From Lachnospiraceae bacterium NE2001 (GTDB lineage: Bacteria > Bacillota > Clostridia > Lachnospirales > Lachnospiraceae): a stretch of 64,000 nt of DNA. The notes under the pieces are model-generated. The model was given only the letters and a program-made list of their open reading frames with translations, searched no databases and was not told the origin of the DNA. The stretch covers positions 26,160-90,159 of the forward strand of contig FOEK01000016.1 of NCBI GenBank assembly GCA_900110635.1, in the 5' to 3' direction. Below, in pieces: positions 1 to 8,951 of the stretch; positions within the stretch are counted from its first letter, which is position 1, and each line of letters begins with the position of its first letter. The translations under genes and the position numbers were made by a program.

Positions 1-84
1 GTAACAACAGGCTACCTCGCACGCTACGCATCAATGGTAACATCTGGTAACCGTGGTGCGATCCTTGAAATTCCTCGCGCATAA
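1..84 (+). CDS. ilvD: Dihydroxy-acid dehydratase, C-terminal end only
   Basis: The window opens inside a reading frame that ends with TAA at 82-84. Its last 27 residues include GYLARYASMV and end NRGAILEIPRA, which matches the conserved C-terminus of dihydroxy-acid dehydratase (GYLARYAKLV...GAVL). This Fe-S enzyme dehydrates dihydroxy acids in valine, leucine and isoleucine synthesis. It sits directly before ilvB in the same pathway, which supports the call. The rest of the gene lies outside the window. Confidence 0.85.
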   Translation, partial: VTTGYLARYASMVTSGNRGAILEIPRA

Positions 85-85
85 T

Positions 86-200
86 GCCTTCTCCTTGAGG
101 ACGGCCTGTGTGCCAGTGGCACACGGCTTAGGCCGACTGACCGAGTCGGCAGACGAGAAGAAGGTGTCGCCGTAAGGCGACGGATGAGGTGTCCCTTAAA
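86..200. repeat. Dispersed multi-hairpin intergenic repeat (copy 1)
   Basis: The ilvD-ilvB gap holds three consecutive hairpins: GTGTGCC/GGCACAC, CCGACT/AGTCGG and GTCGCC/GGCGAC. They lie between CTTCTCCTTGAG and GGATGAGGTGTC. The outer parts recur after topA (19191) and between infB and rbfA (28657), where a CTTCCCCTTGAG...GATGAGGTGT framework is kept. It looks like a mobile palindromic repeat. It may add RNA structure between two co-transcribed genes. Confidence 0.6.
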
Positions 201-220
201 AAATAAGAAGGAGAGATATT

Positions 221-1900
221 ATGCAATTAACTGGTTCACAGATTATAATAGAATGTTTAAAAGAGCAGGGCGTAGATACTGTATTTGGTTATCCAGGCGG
301 AGCCATCCTAAATATCTATGACGAATTATATAAGCATAGTGATGAGATAAATCATGTTTTGACATCCCATGAGCAGGGTGCCAGCCACGCAGCTGACGGC
401 TATGCAAGAGCAACAGGCAAGGTAGGTGTATGTATGGCAACCTCAGGCCCTGGTGCAACAAATCTTGTAACAGGTATCGCAACAGCATATATGGATTCTA
501 TTCCAATTGTTGCTATAACAGCAAATGTTGGTGTTGCTATGTTAGGTAAGGACAGTTTCCAGGAGGTTGATATTGCTGGCGTAGTTATGCCTATAACAAA
601 GCACAGCTTCATCGTAAAGAACATCCACGAGCTGGCAAATACCATCAGACGTGCATTCAAGATAGCACAGTCTGGTCGTCCAGGCCCTGTGCTTGTAGAT
701 ATCACAAAGGACGTAACAGCAGCAAAGGCTGATTATACATATAAGAAGCCTGAGACAATCAAGAGAGTTACAGAGACTATCAAGGATAAGGATATCGAAC
801 AGGCTATCGATATGATTAATAATTCTAAGAAGCCTTACTTCCTTGTTGGTGGCGGTGTAACCATTTCAGGTGCATCCGCAGAGCTGGCAAAGCTTGTAAA
901 GAAGGTTGATGCTCCAGTTTGTGATACACTGATGGGCAAGGGCGCATACGACGGAACCAAGAAGAATTACACAGGTATGATCGGTATGCACGGAACCAAG
1001 ACCTCAAATCTTGGAGTAAATAAAGCCGATCTGCTCATCGTTGTTGGTGCAAGATTCTCTGATCGTGTTATCGGTGATGCGTCAACCTTTGCCAAAGGTG
1101 CAAGAATCCTGCACATTGATATCGATGCTTCTGAGATAAATAAGAACATCGAGGTTGATGCAAATGTTATCGGTGATGCAAAAGAGATATTAAAGAGATT
1201 AAATGAAGGCGTTAAGGCCTCCAAGAAGCCAGAGTGGAATGCTGAGATTCAGAAGCTTGCAGAAGAGAATACATTTAGCTACGATATGAAGCATCTCACA
1301 GGTCCAGCAGTAATCAACAAGATATATGAGGCAACTAAGGGTGATGCAATCATCACAACTGACGTTGGTCAGCATCAGATGTGGGCTGCACAGAACTACA
1401 AGTTCAAGAGGTCCAGACAGTTTCTTTCATCAGGTGGTCTTGGAACCATGGGCTATGGTCTTGGTGCTGCAATAGGCGCAAAGGTAGGCTGCCCAGATAA
1501 GACAGTTATAAATATCGCTGGTGACGGCTGCTTCCGTATGAATATGAACGAGATAGCAACAGCTGCTCGTGAGGACATCCATATAATCGAGGTTGTCATC
1601 AACAACCACGTACTTGGTATGGTTCGTCAGTGGCAGACACTGTTCTACGGCAAGAGATATTCCAATACAGTTCTTGAGGACAAGACAGACTTTGCCAAGC
1701 TTGCAGATGCAATGGGCGGCAAGGGCTACACAGTAAAGACTTTAGCTGAGTTCGAGAAGGCTTTAAATGAAGCAATCAAGGGCGAGGGCGCTTACCTCAT
1801 TGATTGTCAGATAGCAGAAGACGACAAGGTATGGCCAATGGTTGCACCAGGTGCTTCTATTGAGACCTGCTTCGACTCAGAGGACGCGCTTAAGAAATAA
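221..1900 (+). CDS. ilvB: Acetolactate synthase, large (catalytic) subunit
   Basis: Catalyses the thiamine-diphosphate-dependent condensation of pyruvate with pyruvate or 2-ketobutyrate, the first common step of branched-chain amino-acid synthesis. The 559-residue length is normal. The N-terminal Pyr domain carries the activating glutamate in SHEQGASHAADG (E51). The C-terminal PP domain carries the ThDP/Mg motif, GDG at 434-436 and NN at 461-462. The ATG follows AAGAAGGAGAGATATT, a good ribosome site. It follows ilvD by 136 bases filled by a palindromic repeat. No ilvN regulatory-subunit gene follows directly; that subunit may be encoded elsewhere. Confidence 0.95.
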   Translation: MQLTGSQIIIECLKEQGVDTVFGYPGGAILNIYDELYKHSDEINHVLTSHEQGASHAADGYARATGKVGVCMATSGPGATNLVTGIATAYMDSIPIVAITANVGVAMLGKDSFQEVDIAGVVMPITKHSFIVKNIHELANTIRRAFKIAQSGRPGPVLVDITKDVTAAKADYTYKKPETIKRVTETIKDKDIEQAIDMINNSKKPYFLVGGGVTISGASAELAKLVKKVDAPVCDTLMGKGAYDGTKKNYTGMIGMHGTKTSNLGVNKADLLIVVGARFSDRVIGDASTFAKGARILHIDIDASEINKNIEVDANVIGDAKEILKRLNEGVKASKKPEWNAEIQKLAEENTFSYDMKHLTGPAVINKIYEATKGDAIITTDVGQHQMWAAQNYKFKRSRQFLSSGGLGTMGYGLGAAIGAKVGCPDKTVINIAGDGCFRMNMNEIATAAREDIHIIEVVINNHVLGMVRQWQTLFYGKRYSNTVLEDKTDFAKLADAMGGKGYTVKTLAEFEKALNEAIKGEGAYLIDCQIAEDDKVWPMVAPGASIETCFDSEDALKK

Positions 1901-1938
1901 AGGTAGATGACGATATCTATTGTTGAATATTAACAAAA

Positions 1939-1966
1939 TATTGCTATTTATAACAATATTTTCAAC
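1939..1966. other. AT-rich inverted repeat after ilvB
   Basis: A 9-bp inverted repeat, AAAATATTG and CAATATTTT separated by about 10 bases, lies between ilvB and the serC promoter. It has no T tract and an A/T-rich stem, so it would be a weak terminator. An operator just upstream of the -35 box is the other possibility. Confidence 0.3.
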
Positions 1967-1995
1967 TTGATAAAATTAAAAAAAATAATTATTAT
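1967..1995 (+). promoter_or_regulatory. Sigma-A promoter for serC-serA
   Basis: TTGATA at 1967-1972 and TATTAT at 1990-1995 are separated by exactly 17 bases in an AT-rich stretch. They lie about 50 bases upstream of serC, so this is a near-consensus housekeeping promoter in the right place. Confidence 0.65.
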
Positions 1996-2046
1996 ATTGA
2001 AATATGAGAATTTGTATTTTATTAAAATTCATGGAGGAAAGATAAA

Positions 2047-3135
2047 ATGGCAAGAGTTTACAACTTTTCAGCAGGACCTTCTATATTACCAGAAGTTGTT
2101 CTGAAGCAGGCAGCAGAGGAAATGCTTGACTACAAGGGAAGTGGTCAGTCAGTTATGGAAATGTCACACCGTTCAAAGGTTTATGATGACATTATCAAGG
2201 AAGCTGAGAAAGACCTTAGAGATCTTATGGATATTCCTGATAACTATAAGGTACTTTTCCTTCAGGGTGGAGCATCACAGCAGTTTGCTGCAATCCCAAT
2301 GAACCTTATGAAGAATGGCGTAGCTGACTTCATCGTAACAGGTCAGTGGGCTAAGAAAGCATGGCAGGAAGCTCAGAAGTACGGTACAGCTAACAAGGTT
2401 GCTTCTTCTGAGGATAAGACATTCTCTTACATTCCTGATTGTTCAGACCTTCCTATTTCAGAGGATGCTGATTACGTATACATTTGTCATAACAATACTA
2501 TATATGGAACTACATTTAAGGAGCTTCCTAACACAAAGGGCAAGATCCTTGTAGCAGATATGTCATCTGACATTCTGTCACAGCCTGTAAATGTAGAAGA
2601 CTATGGTCTTATCTTCTTCGGAGTACAGAAGAACGTTGGACCTGCTGGTGTTGTAATTGTTATCGTTCGCGAAGACCTTATTCGTGACGATCTTCCTGAG
2701 TATGTTCCAACAATGCTTAAGTATAAGACTCAGGCAGATGCTGATTCACTTTACAACACACCTCCTTGCTATGGTATCTACATCTGTGGACTTGTATTCA
2801 AGTGGGTTAAGTCTATGGGCGGCCTTAAGGCTATGAAGGCTCATAACGAGAAGAAGGCTAAGATCCTTTATGATTACCTTGATCAGTCTGAAATGTTCAT
2901 GGGTACAGTAGTAGAGAAGGATAGATCTCTTATGAACGTTCCTTTCGTAACAAGAAATCATGACGCTGACCTTGAGGCTAAGTTCGTTAAGGAAGCAACT
3001 GCAGCTGGATTTGTAAACCTTAAGGGTCACAGATCAGTTGGTGGTATGCGTGCTTCTATCTACAATGCTATGCCAATCGAAGGCGTAGAGAAGCTCGTTG
3101 AGTTCATGAAGGCATTTGAAGAGAACAACAAGTAA
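2047..3135 (+). CDS. serC: Phosphoserine aminotransferase
   Basis: PLP enzyme converting 3-phosphohydroxypyruvate to 3-phosphoserine with glutamate, the second step of serine synthesis. The N-terminus NFSAGPSILPEVVL is the family signature. The Schiff-base lysine is K195 in FFGVQKNVGPAG. The length of 362 is typical. The start follows GGAGGAAAGATAAA. serA begins 11 bases after the stop, so the two are surely one transcript, driven by the promoter at 1967. Codon choice is strongly biased towards well-translated codons. Confidence 0.96.
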   Translation: MARVYNFSAGPSILPEVVLKQAAEEMLDYKGSGQSVMEMSHRSKVYDDIIKEAEKDLRDLMDIPDNYKVLFLQGGASQQFAAIPMNLMKNGVADFIVTGQWAKKAWQEAQKYGTANKVASSEDKTFSYIPDCSDLPISEDADYVYICHNNTIYGTTFKELPNTKGKILVADMSSDILSQPVNVEDYGLIFFGVQKNVGPAGVVIVIVREDLIRDDLPEYVPTMLKYKTQADADSLYNTPPCYGIYICGLVFKWVKSMGGLKAMKAHNEKKAKILYDYLDQSEMFMGTVVEKDRSLMNVPFVTRNHDADLEAKFVKEATAAGFVNLKGHRSVGGMRASIYNAMPIEGVEKLVEFMKAFEENNK

Positions 3136-3146
3136 GGAGAATAAAA

Positions 3147-4310
3147 ATGGCTAAGATTAATTGCTTAAACCCTATAGCTAAGTGCGGAACAGACCTGTTC
3201 GACGCTAGCTATGAGATGACAGATAATTTTGCAGAGGCTGATGCAGTCCTTGTACGTAGTGCATCAATGCATGACCTCGAGGTTTCAGATTCACTTCTTG
3301 CAGTAGCAAGAGCAGGTGCCGGAGTTAACAACATCCCACTTGATGCTTATGCTGAGAAGGGTATCGTAGTATTTAACACACCAGGTGCAAATGCTAACGG
3401 TGTTAAGGAGCTTGTTATAGCAGGACTTCTTCTTGGATCACGTGATATCGTTGCTGGTGCTAACTGGGTAAACGAGGATAAGGACGACGAGAACATCGCT
3501 AAGACAGCAGAGAAGCAGAAGAAACTCTATGCTGGTAATGAGATCCAGGGCAAGAAGCTTGGTGTTATCGGACTTGGTGCTATCGGATGCAGAGTAGCAA
3601 ATGCAGCTATCCATCTTGGTATGGAAGTATGGGGCTACGATCCATTTGTATCAGTAGATGCAGCTTGGAACCTTTCAAAGTCTGTAAAGCACATCAAGAA
3701 CGTAAATGACATTTACGCAAACTGCGATTATATTACAATTCACGTTCCACTTATGGACGCAACAAAGGGTATGATCAACGAGGAAGCTATCTCAATGATG
3801 AAGGATGGCGTTGTAGTTCTTAACTATGCTCGTGATATCCTTGTAGATGAGCCAGCACTTATGAAGGCAATCGATGCTGGTAAGGTACACCGCTATGTAA
3901 CCGACTTCGCTAACCCTACAGTAGTTGGTCACGAGGGCGTTATCTGTACACCACACCTTGGTGCTTCAACAGCTGAGTCAGAGGATAACTGTGCAGTTAT
4001 GGCAGTTAACGAGATCAGAGATTTCCTTGAGAACGGAAATGTCATCAACTCAGTTAACTATCCAAAGGTAGATGCAGGTGTTCCATCATCAGCTGGACGA
4101 ATCACAGTTTGCCACAAGAACATCCCTAACATGCTTACACAGTTCACTGGCGCATTTGCTAACGCTGGAATCAATGTTCCTGATATGGTAAGCAAGTCAA
4201 GAGGCGACTATGCATACACAATTCTTGACGTAGATACAACCGACACAGCTGCTATAGCAAAAGAGCTTGAAGCTATCGACGGTGTAATCCGCGTCCGCGT
4301 AGTAAAGTAG
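3147..4310 (+). CDS. serA: D-3-phosphoglycerate dehydrogenase with ACT domain
   Basis: Oxidises 3-phosphoglycerate to phosphohydroxypyruvate with NAD+, the first committed step of serine synthesis. The 387-residue protein has a substrate-binding half, a Rossmann NAD site (GVIGLGAIGCRVAN), the catalytic-histidine region (TPHLGASTAES) and a C-terminal ACT domain from about residue 315, which in this family binds serine for feedback inhibition. It is the short form lacking the intervening ASB domain. It follows serC by 11 bases with an AAGGAG ribosome site. Confidence 0.95.
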   Translation: MAKINCLNPIAKCGTDLFDASYEMTDNFAEADAVLVRSASMHDLEVSDSLLAVARAGAGVNNIPLDAYAEKGIVVFNTPGANANGVKELVIAGLLLGSRDIVAGANWVNEDKDDENIAKTAEKQKKLYAGNEIQGKKLGVIGLGAIGCRVANAAIHLGMEVWGYDPFVSVDAAWNLSKSVKHIKNVNDIYANCDYITIHVPLMDATKGMINEEAISMMKDGVVVLNYARDILVDEPALMKAIDAGKVHRYVTDFANPTVVGHEGVICTPHLGASTAESEDNCAVMAVNEIRDFLENGNVINSVNYPKVDAGVPSSAGRITVCHKNIPNMLTQFTGAFANAGINVPDMVSKSRGDYAYTILDVDTTDTAAIAKELEAIDGVIRVRVVK

Positions 4311-4362
4311 ATATATTTAATTCATTTATCATTAATTATGATATAGTCAGCCGATTATCTGA

Positions 4363-4486
4363 TTATCATTTTTTGACCATTGCGGGCCTCGGTGCTTAGC
4401 GATTCACGAGTGCGAAGCACGATGTGAGAGCTTAGCATCCGCTAGGGGTGCCCGCATTGTGCGAGAGCAGTGTCAAAAAATGATAA
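4363..4486. mobile_element. MITE-like element with 15-bp terminal inverted repeats
   Basis: TTATCATTTTTTGAC at 4363-4377 is repeated as an exact reverse complement at 4472-4486. A nested pair TGCGGGC/GCCCGCA lies at 4381-4387 and 4450-4456, with further short palindromes inside (GTGCTTAGC, GTGCGAAGCAC). The interior is GC-richer than its surroundings and has no coding potential. A frame open upstream of asd passes through it, but the asd ribosome site and start lie beyond its right end. It resembles a non-autonomous transposable or REP-type element. No target-site duplication was identified with certainty. Confidence 0.55.
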
Positions 4487-4530
4487 TACAGATAAGAGGC
4501 GTACGTCTTACAAAAAAAGAGGAAAAAGAT

Positions 4531-5616
4531 ATGGAAAAATTAAGAGTAGGAATCCTCGGCGCAACGGGTATGGTTGGTCAGCGATTCATAGATCTCCTGA
4601 ATAATCATCCATGGTTCGAGGTAGTAACTGTTGCTGCATCCCCACGTAGCGCAGGCAAGAAATACAGTGAGGCAGTAGAAGGCAGATGGAAGATGGACAA
4701 CCCAATTCCAGAGGCAGTAGCTGACCTTGTTCTGAAGAACGTAAATGAAGTAGAAGAGATAGCAAGCGGCGTTGACTTCGTATTCAGCGCAGTTGATATG
4801 TCCAAGGACGAGATCAAGGCTATCGAGGAAGCATACGCTAAGACAGAGACTCCAGTTGTTTCAAACAACAGCGCACACCGCTGGACACCAGATGTTCCTA
4901 TGGTTGTTCCTGAACTTAACCCAGAGCATTTTGATGTAATTGAAGCACAGAGAAAGCGTCTTGGCACAACAAGAGGCTTCATCGCAGTTAAGCCAAACTG
5001 CTCAATCCAGAGCTATGCACCAGCACTCTTCGCATTAAAAGAGTTTGAGCCAAAGGAAGTTGTTGTTTCAACATACCAGGCTATTTCAGGTGCTGGAAAG
5101 AACTTCAAGGACTGGCCAGAGATGGTAGAGAACATCATTCCTTACATCGGTGGCGAAGAAGAGAAGTCTGAGAAGGAACCTCTTAGAATCTGGGGCAAGG
5201 TTGAGGACGGCGAGATCAAGTTAAATGAAGACGCTCCTAAGATCACAGCTCAGTGTATCAGAGTTCCAGTTCTTTATGGACATACAGCAACTGTATTTGT
5301 AAACTTCGGCAAGAAGCCTACAAAGGAGCAGATCATTGAGAAGTGGGAAAGCTTTAGTGGCGAGCCACAGAAGCTTGACCTTCCATCAGCTCCAAAGCAG
5401 TTTATCAGATATATGGAAGAAGAGAACCGTCCACAGGTTAGTCTTGATGTTAACTATGAGAATGGAATGGGCGTATCTATGGGACGACTTCGCGAAGATA
5501 CACTCTTCGATTATAAGTTCGTTGGTCTTTCACACAACACAATCCGTGGTGCAGCAGGTGGTGCAGTTCTTTGCGCTGAGCTTCTGACAGCCAAGGGATA
5601 CATTTCCAAGAAATAA
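4531..5616 (+). CDS. asd: Aspartate-semialdehyde dehydrogenase
   Basis: NADPH-dependent reduction of aspartyl phosphate to aspartate semialdehyde, the branch point to lysine, threonine and methionine. Starting at ATG 4531 gives 361 residues beginning MEKLRVGILGATGMVGQR, with the nucleotide-binding GATGMVGQ at once. The active-site cysteine is C157 in KPNCSIQS. The form is the archaeal/fungal-like class of the family. An upstream in-frame ATG at 4459 would read through the palindromic element at 4363-4486 and add residues unlike the family, so it is rejected; GAGGAAAAAGAT precedes the chosen start. Confidence 0.93.
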   Translation: MEKLRVGILGATGMVGQRFIDLLNNHPWFEVVTVAASPRSAGKKYSEAVEGRWKMDNPIPEAVADLVLKNVNEVEEIASGVDFVFSAVDMSKDEIKAIEEAYAKTETPVVSNNSAHRWTPDVPMVVPELNPEHFDVIEAQRKRLGTTRGFIAVKPNCSIQSYAPALFALKEFEPKEVVVSTYQAISGAGKNFKDWPEMVENIIPYIGGEEEKSEKEPLRIWGKVEDGEIKLNEDAPKITAQCIRVPVLYGHTATVFVNFGKKPTKEQIIEKWESFSGEPQKLDLPSAPKQFIRYMEEENRPQVSLDVNYENGMGVSMGRLREDTLFDYKFVGLSHNTIRGAAGGAVLCAELLTAKGYISKK

Positions 5617-5692
5617 CTATGATTGATCAGGTTAAAGTATTATCGGGGGATAATAACTTTTGGGAAATACCTAAGGCCTTCAGGAGGGAATT

Positions 5693-6265
5693 ATGGCTAA
5701 GAAGAAGTTGATCCTTGTTACATCACCACCAGCATGTGGCAAGACATTCGTTACAAAAAATCTGGCAAGAGCACTGAATAACTGTGTATATCTTGATAAG
5801 GATGATCTGATTGTTCTTTCAAAGCAGATATACAAGGTGGCTGGAGAGCCATTTGACAGATCTTCAGATTTCTTTCATGACAATATAAGAGACGCAGAGT
5901 ATGACGCAATACTTGAGGTTGCTTTCAGTGCAATCAGCTACAATGATACAGTACTGATAAATGCTCCTTTTAAGAAGGAGGTCAGAGATCAGGAGTGGCT
6001 TTCAATGATGCGCAGAAAGCTGGCACTTAAGAATGCAGAACTTTGCATCATTTGGGTTCATACTGATATTGAGGTGGTTCACCAGAGAATGGTAGCCCGT
6101 AATTCAGAGCGTGATACCTGGAAGATAGAGCATTGGGATGAGTATGTTGCAACTCAGAATTATAACCCACCTGAAAATGTTCCAGAGCTTTTTATCTTCA
6201 AGAACTCCAGCGACGATGAATTTGATGAGTCTATCGAGCAGGCAGTTGATTTTATACGTGGTTAA
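5693..6265 (+). CDS. P-loop kinase-like ATP-binding protein
   Basis: A 190-residue cytosolic protein with an N-terminal Walker A motif, TSPPACGKT (to residue 18). A LDKDDL segment follows, typical of the AAA_33/zeta-toxin-like nucleotide-kinase families. A later run reads VHTDIEVVHQRMVARNSERD and could supply lid arginines. These features suggest phosphorylation of a small molecule, but the substrate is unknown. The start follows TCAGGAGGGAATT. It stands between asd and the DUF1015 gene and ends at a strong terminator, so it may share the asd transcript. Confidence 0.7.
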   Translation: MAKKKLILVTSPPACGKTFVTKNLARALNNCVYLDKDDLIVLSKQIYKVAGEPFDRSSDFFHDNIRDAEYDAILEVAFSAISYNDTVLINAPFKKEVRDQEWLSMMRRKLALKNAELCIIWVHTDIEVVHQRMVARNSERDTWKIEHWDEYVATQNYNPPENVPELFIFKNSSDDEFDESIEQAVDFIRG

Positions 6266-6272
6266 TTATTTT

Positions 6273-6319
6273 GTGGCAAATGAACCTGGTTCACACTAGG
6301 TTTATTTGTCACATTTTTT
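6273..6319 (+). terminator. Rho-independent terminator
   Basis: A 15-bp stem pairs GTGGCAAATGAACCT (6273-6287) with AGGTTTATTTGTCAC (6298-6312), with two G-U pairs and a 10-base loop, and is followed by six T. It closes the asd/P-loop-protein transcript. Confidence 0.85.
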
Positions 6320-6367
6320 GATAGAAAAAATGTAATAGATAAAATGTAACAGATAAGGAGAATAGAG

Positions 6368-7627
6368 ATGTCAAAAGTATTACCATTTGCAGCATATAGA
6401 CCCAATAAGGATGTGGTCAGCGAGGTTGCAGCACTTCCGTATGATGTATATAAGAGAGCCGAGGCAGCAGAGTTCGTGAAGGACCATCCACAGAGCTTTC
6501 TTAGAATCGACCGTCCTGAGACTCAGTTCAGTCCAGACCAGGATATGTATGCTCAGGAGGTGTATGATAAGGCAGCTGAAATGCTAAAGGATGATATGTC
6601 AAATGGCACCTATATTCACGATGAAGAGCCTTTCTATTACATTTACGAGCTCATTATGGACGGCCGTCATCAGACAGGTATCGTTGCGGTTGTGTCTATA
6701 GATGACTATCTTGAAGGAACGATCAAGAAGCACGAGAATACACTTGCTGCAAAGGAGCAGGATCGTATCAATCATATCTATAACTGCAATGCTCAGACTG
6801 GTCCTATATTCCTTGCATATAGAGATAGAAATGTTATAAATGATATAGTTAATAAGGTTAAGCAGGGCGAGAAGACCTACGGCTTTACAGCTGAGGACGG
6901 AATTACTCACAACGTATGGCTTATTGAGGATGCAGCAGATATAGCAGCAGTTAAGGCTGAGTTTGATGCTGAGGACAGAATCTATATCGCCGATGGTCAT
7001 CACCGTGCAGCTTCTGCTGTTAAGGTGGGACTGAAGAAGAGAGAAGAGAATCCTGGTTACACAGGTGATGAGGACTTTAACTTCTTTATGTCAGTTCTCT
7101 TCCCAGAGAGCGAGCTGAAGATCCTGCCATACAATAGAGTTATCAAGGATCTGAACGGTCTTAGCGAGGATGAGTTTATCCAGAAGCTCAGTACAGTTTG
7201 TGATGTATGTATGAATACCATTTCAGCTGAAGCAGGCGATGATACTGCTCAGTTCGAGCCAATGAAAAAGGGCGAGATCGGTATGTATTTAGGTGATATC
7301 TGGTACAAGCTAACTATCAAGGACGAGTTTAAGTCAGAGGACCCTGTTGATGGTCTTGATGTAAGCATACTTCAGGATAACGTACTTGGACCAATCCTTG
7401 GAATCGAGGATCCAAGAACCGACAAGAGGATAGATTTCGTTGGTGGAATCCGTGGCCTTGGAGAACTTGAGAGAAGAGCAAACTCCGATATGAAACTGGC
7501 ATTCTCCATGTATCCAACATCTATCAATGAACTCTTCGAAGTTGCTGACGCAGGACTGCTGATGCCACCAAAATCCACCTGGTTCGAGCCAAAGCTTCGA
7601 AGCGGCATCTTCATCCACACCATCTAG
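6368..7627 (+). CDS. DUF1015 family protein
   Basis: A 419-residue soluble protein of the DUF1015 family, recognised by the start LPFAAYRPNKDVVSEVAALPYDV, the KHENTLAAKEQDR segment and the YIADGHHRAASAV motif. The family is common in clostridia beside serC-serA, as here (2.1 kb away), and a link to serine or other amino-acid metabolism has been suggested. The biochemical role is unknown. The conserved His-rich DGHHR and the basic segment suggest a ligand or nucleotide site. The start follows AAGGAGAATAGAG. It sits just after a terminator, so it must have its own promoter. Confidence 0.85.
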   Translation: MSKVLPFAAYRPNKDVVSEVAALPYDVYKRAEAAEFVKDHPQSFLRIDRPETQFSPDQDMYAQEVYDKAAEMLKDDMSNGTYIHDEEPFYYIYELIMDGRHQTGIVAVVSIDDYLEGTIKKHENTLAAKEQDRINHIYNCNAQTGPIFLAYRDRNVINDIVNKVKQGEKTYGFTAEDGITHNVWLIEDAADIAAVKAEFDAEDRIYIADGHHRAASAVKVGLKKREENPGYTGDEDFNFFMSVLFPESELKILPYNRVIKDLNGLSEDEFIQKLSTVCDVCMNTISAEAGDDTAQFEPMKKGEIGMYLGDIWYKLTIKDEFKSEDPVDGLDVSILQDNVLGPILGIEDPRTDKRIDFVGGIRGLGELERRANSDMKLAFSMYPTSINELFEVADAGLLMPPKSTWFEPKLRSGIFIHTI

Positions 7628-7700
7628 TTAACATAATAATGTGCAGAAAGGGACAGACCTATGTGCAGTGGGGTCAGTCCCCATTGCACATGCGAGAGGT
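7628..7700. repeat. TGTGCA-type dispersed palindromic repeat (copy 1)
   Basis: Begins GTTAACATAATAATGTGCA and contains facing GTGCAGTGGGG/CCCCATTGCAC arms around GTCAGTC. The same opening string occurs at 20403. Related palindromes are at 34296 and 36411. It lies directly upstream of the lipoprotein start. Confidence 0.6.
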
Positions 7701-7706
7701 ATATAT

Positions 7707-8858
7707 ATGAAAAAGAGAAGTTTTTTAGTTGCTGTTCTGGCACTTTCTATGGTGCTTAGTGGTTGTGGCAACACAGCTGGGGATAATAGCGGGGGAGAGA
7801 ATAATACGACTGAGGTTGTTACGGAAGCGGAAGCTGACGATTCTGCTGATGATGCAGCTGACGATTCAAAGACTGACGATTCTGACGATAAGGAAGATAA
7901 GGCATCTGAGGAGAAGACTACTGAAGAGAAGACTACTGAGGCTGAGGATGCGACTCCGTTTGATGCGCAGATTTCCTATAAGTTTGCATCAAAGGAGGAG
8001 GGGCTGGAGTGCCTCATGTCTAATGATGCATACTATGATGGTTTTAGCCAGAACGACCTGGATTACAGGATGCAGAAGAAGGATGCTACCATGGAGGAAT
8101 ATAAGGAGTTCGCCAAGGAGCAGGTTTTGGATTTCTCTGATTCTGACCGTGAGATCATTGATAAAGTATTAAATGATTTAGAAACCTCTATGTACAAGAA
8201 TAACCTGAAACTTCCGGAGATGGACACTATAACATTTATCAAAACCACCATGGATGAGGAACAGGGAGCAGGTGGATATACACATGGAACGGAAATATAT
8301 CTTGGTGATTATTTCCTTGATTATGCAAAGGATAGTATTGAGGATTATAAACGGTTTAAACTTTTGATTGCTCACGAGCTATTCCACTGTATCACAAGAA
8401 ATAATCCTGAGTTTAGATCGTATATGTATAGCCTGATCGGATTCACTGTGCAGGATGAGGACTTTGTTATCCCGCCATCAGCGCAGGAGTACTTTATATC
8501 AAATCCTGATGTTGAACATCATAATTCCTACGCCAGCTTTGATATAGATGGCGAAACCATAGACTGCTTCCTTGTATTTTTGACAGATAAACATTTTGAA
8601 GAAGAAGGAGAAAACTTCTTTGATAACGAGCTGGTGGGACTCTGTCCAATAGATGGAACAGATACATATTTTGAGGCAGAGGATGCAGACAATTTCTGGG
8701 ATCTGTTCGGAGATAATACAGAATATGTTGTGGATCCAGAGGAGTGTATGGCCGATAACTTCTCGTTTACACTGGTTTATGGAAAACTGGGAAAAGGCGG
8801 AAAAGGCTACGAATCCCAGGAGATTATAGATAGCATCTATGATTACCTACAAAAATAG
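7707..8858 (+). CDS. Lipoprotein with HExxH metallopeptidase-like motif
   Basis: A predicted 383-residue surface lipoprotein. The signal peptide MKKRSFLVAVLALSMVLSGC ends in lipobox LSGC. An acidic/Thr-rich linker (EEKTTEEKTTEAED) follows to about residue 75, then a globular domain. HELFH at residues 223-227 is a classic zinc-metallopeptidase motif. A conserved downstream acidic ligand is not obvious, so activity is inferred only. An in-frame start 66 bases upstream would lie inside a palindromic repeat and destroy the signal peptide. The TTE/EEK linker recurs in the protein at 20480. Confidence 0.75.
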   Translation: MKKRSFLVAVLALSMVLSGCGNTAGDNSGGENNTTEVVTEAEADDSADDAADDSKTDDSDDKEDKASEEKTTEEKTTEAEDATPFDAQISYKFASKEEGLECLMSNDAYYDGFSQNDLDYRMQKKDATMEEYKEFAKEQVLDFSDSDREIIDKVLNDLETSMYKNNLKLPEMDTITFIKTTMDEEQGAGGYTHGTEIYLGDYFLDYAKDSIEDYKRFKLLIAHELFHCITRNNPEFRSYMYSLIGFTVQDEDFVIPPSAQEYFISNPDVEHHNSYASFDIDGETIDCFLVFLTDKHFEEEGENFFDNELVGLCPIDGTDTYFEAEDADNFWDLFGDNTEYVVDPEECMADNFSFTLVYGKLGKGGKGYESQEIIDSIYDYLQK

Positions 8859-8876
8859 TAGGTTGTCACATTTTAC

Positions 8877-8905
8877 TTGCACGAATATTCCTATTTGTTT
8901 ATACT
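8877..8905 (+). promoter_or_regulatory. Sigma-A promoter for glgB
   Basis: TTGCAC (8877-8882), 17 bases, then TATACT (8900-8905), overlapped by a TATAAT-like run. It lies about 45 bases before the glgB start and directly after the lipoprotein gene. Confidence 0.6.
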
Positions 8906-8951
8906 ATAATTTAGGTTTTTTATCGGAATTTAGAGGAATGAGGACTAGAAT

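Noticed and set aside
1901..2046. T-box or amino-acid riboswitch before serC, ilvB or metA
   Set aside because: The gaps are too short or lack T-box and S-box motifs; only a simple promoter or a dispersed repeat is seen.
4459..4530. Longer aspartate-semialdehyde dehydrogenase start
   Set aside because: The added residues come partly from the palindromic element at 4363-4486 and do not resemble the family; ATG 4531 has its own ribosome site.
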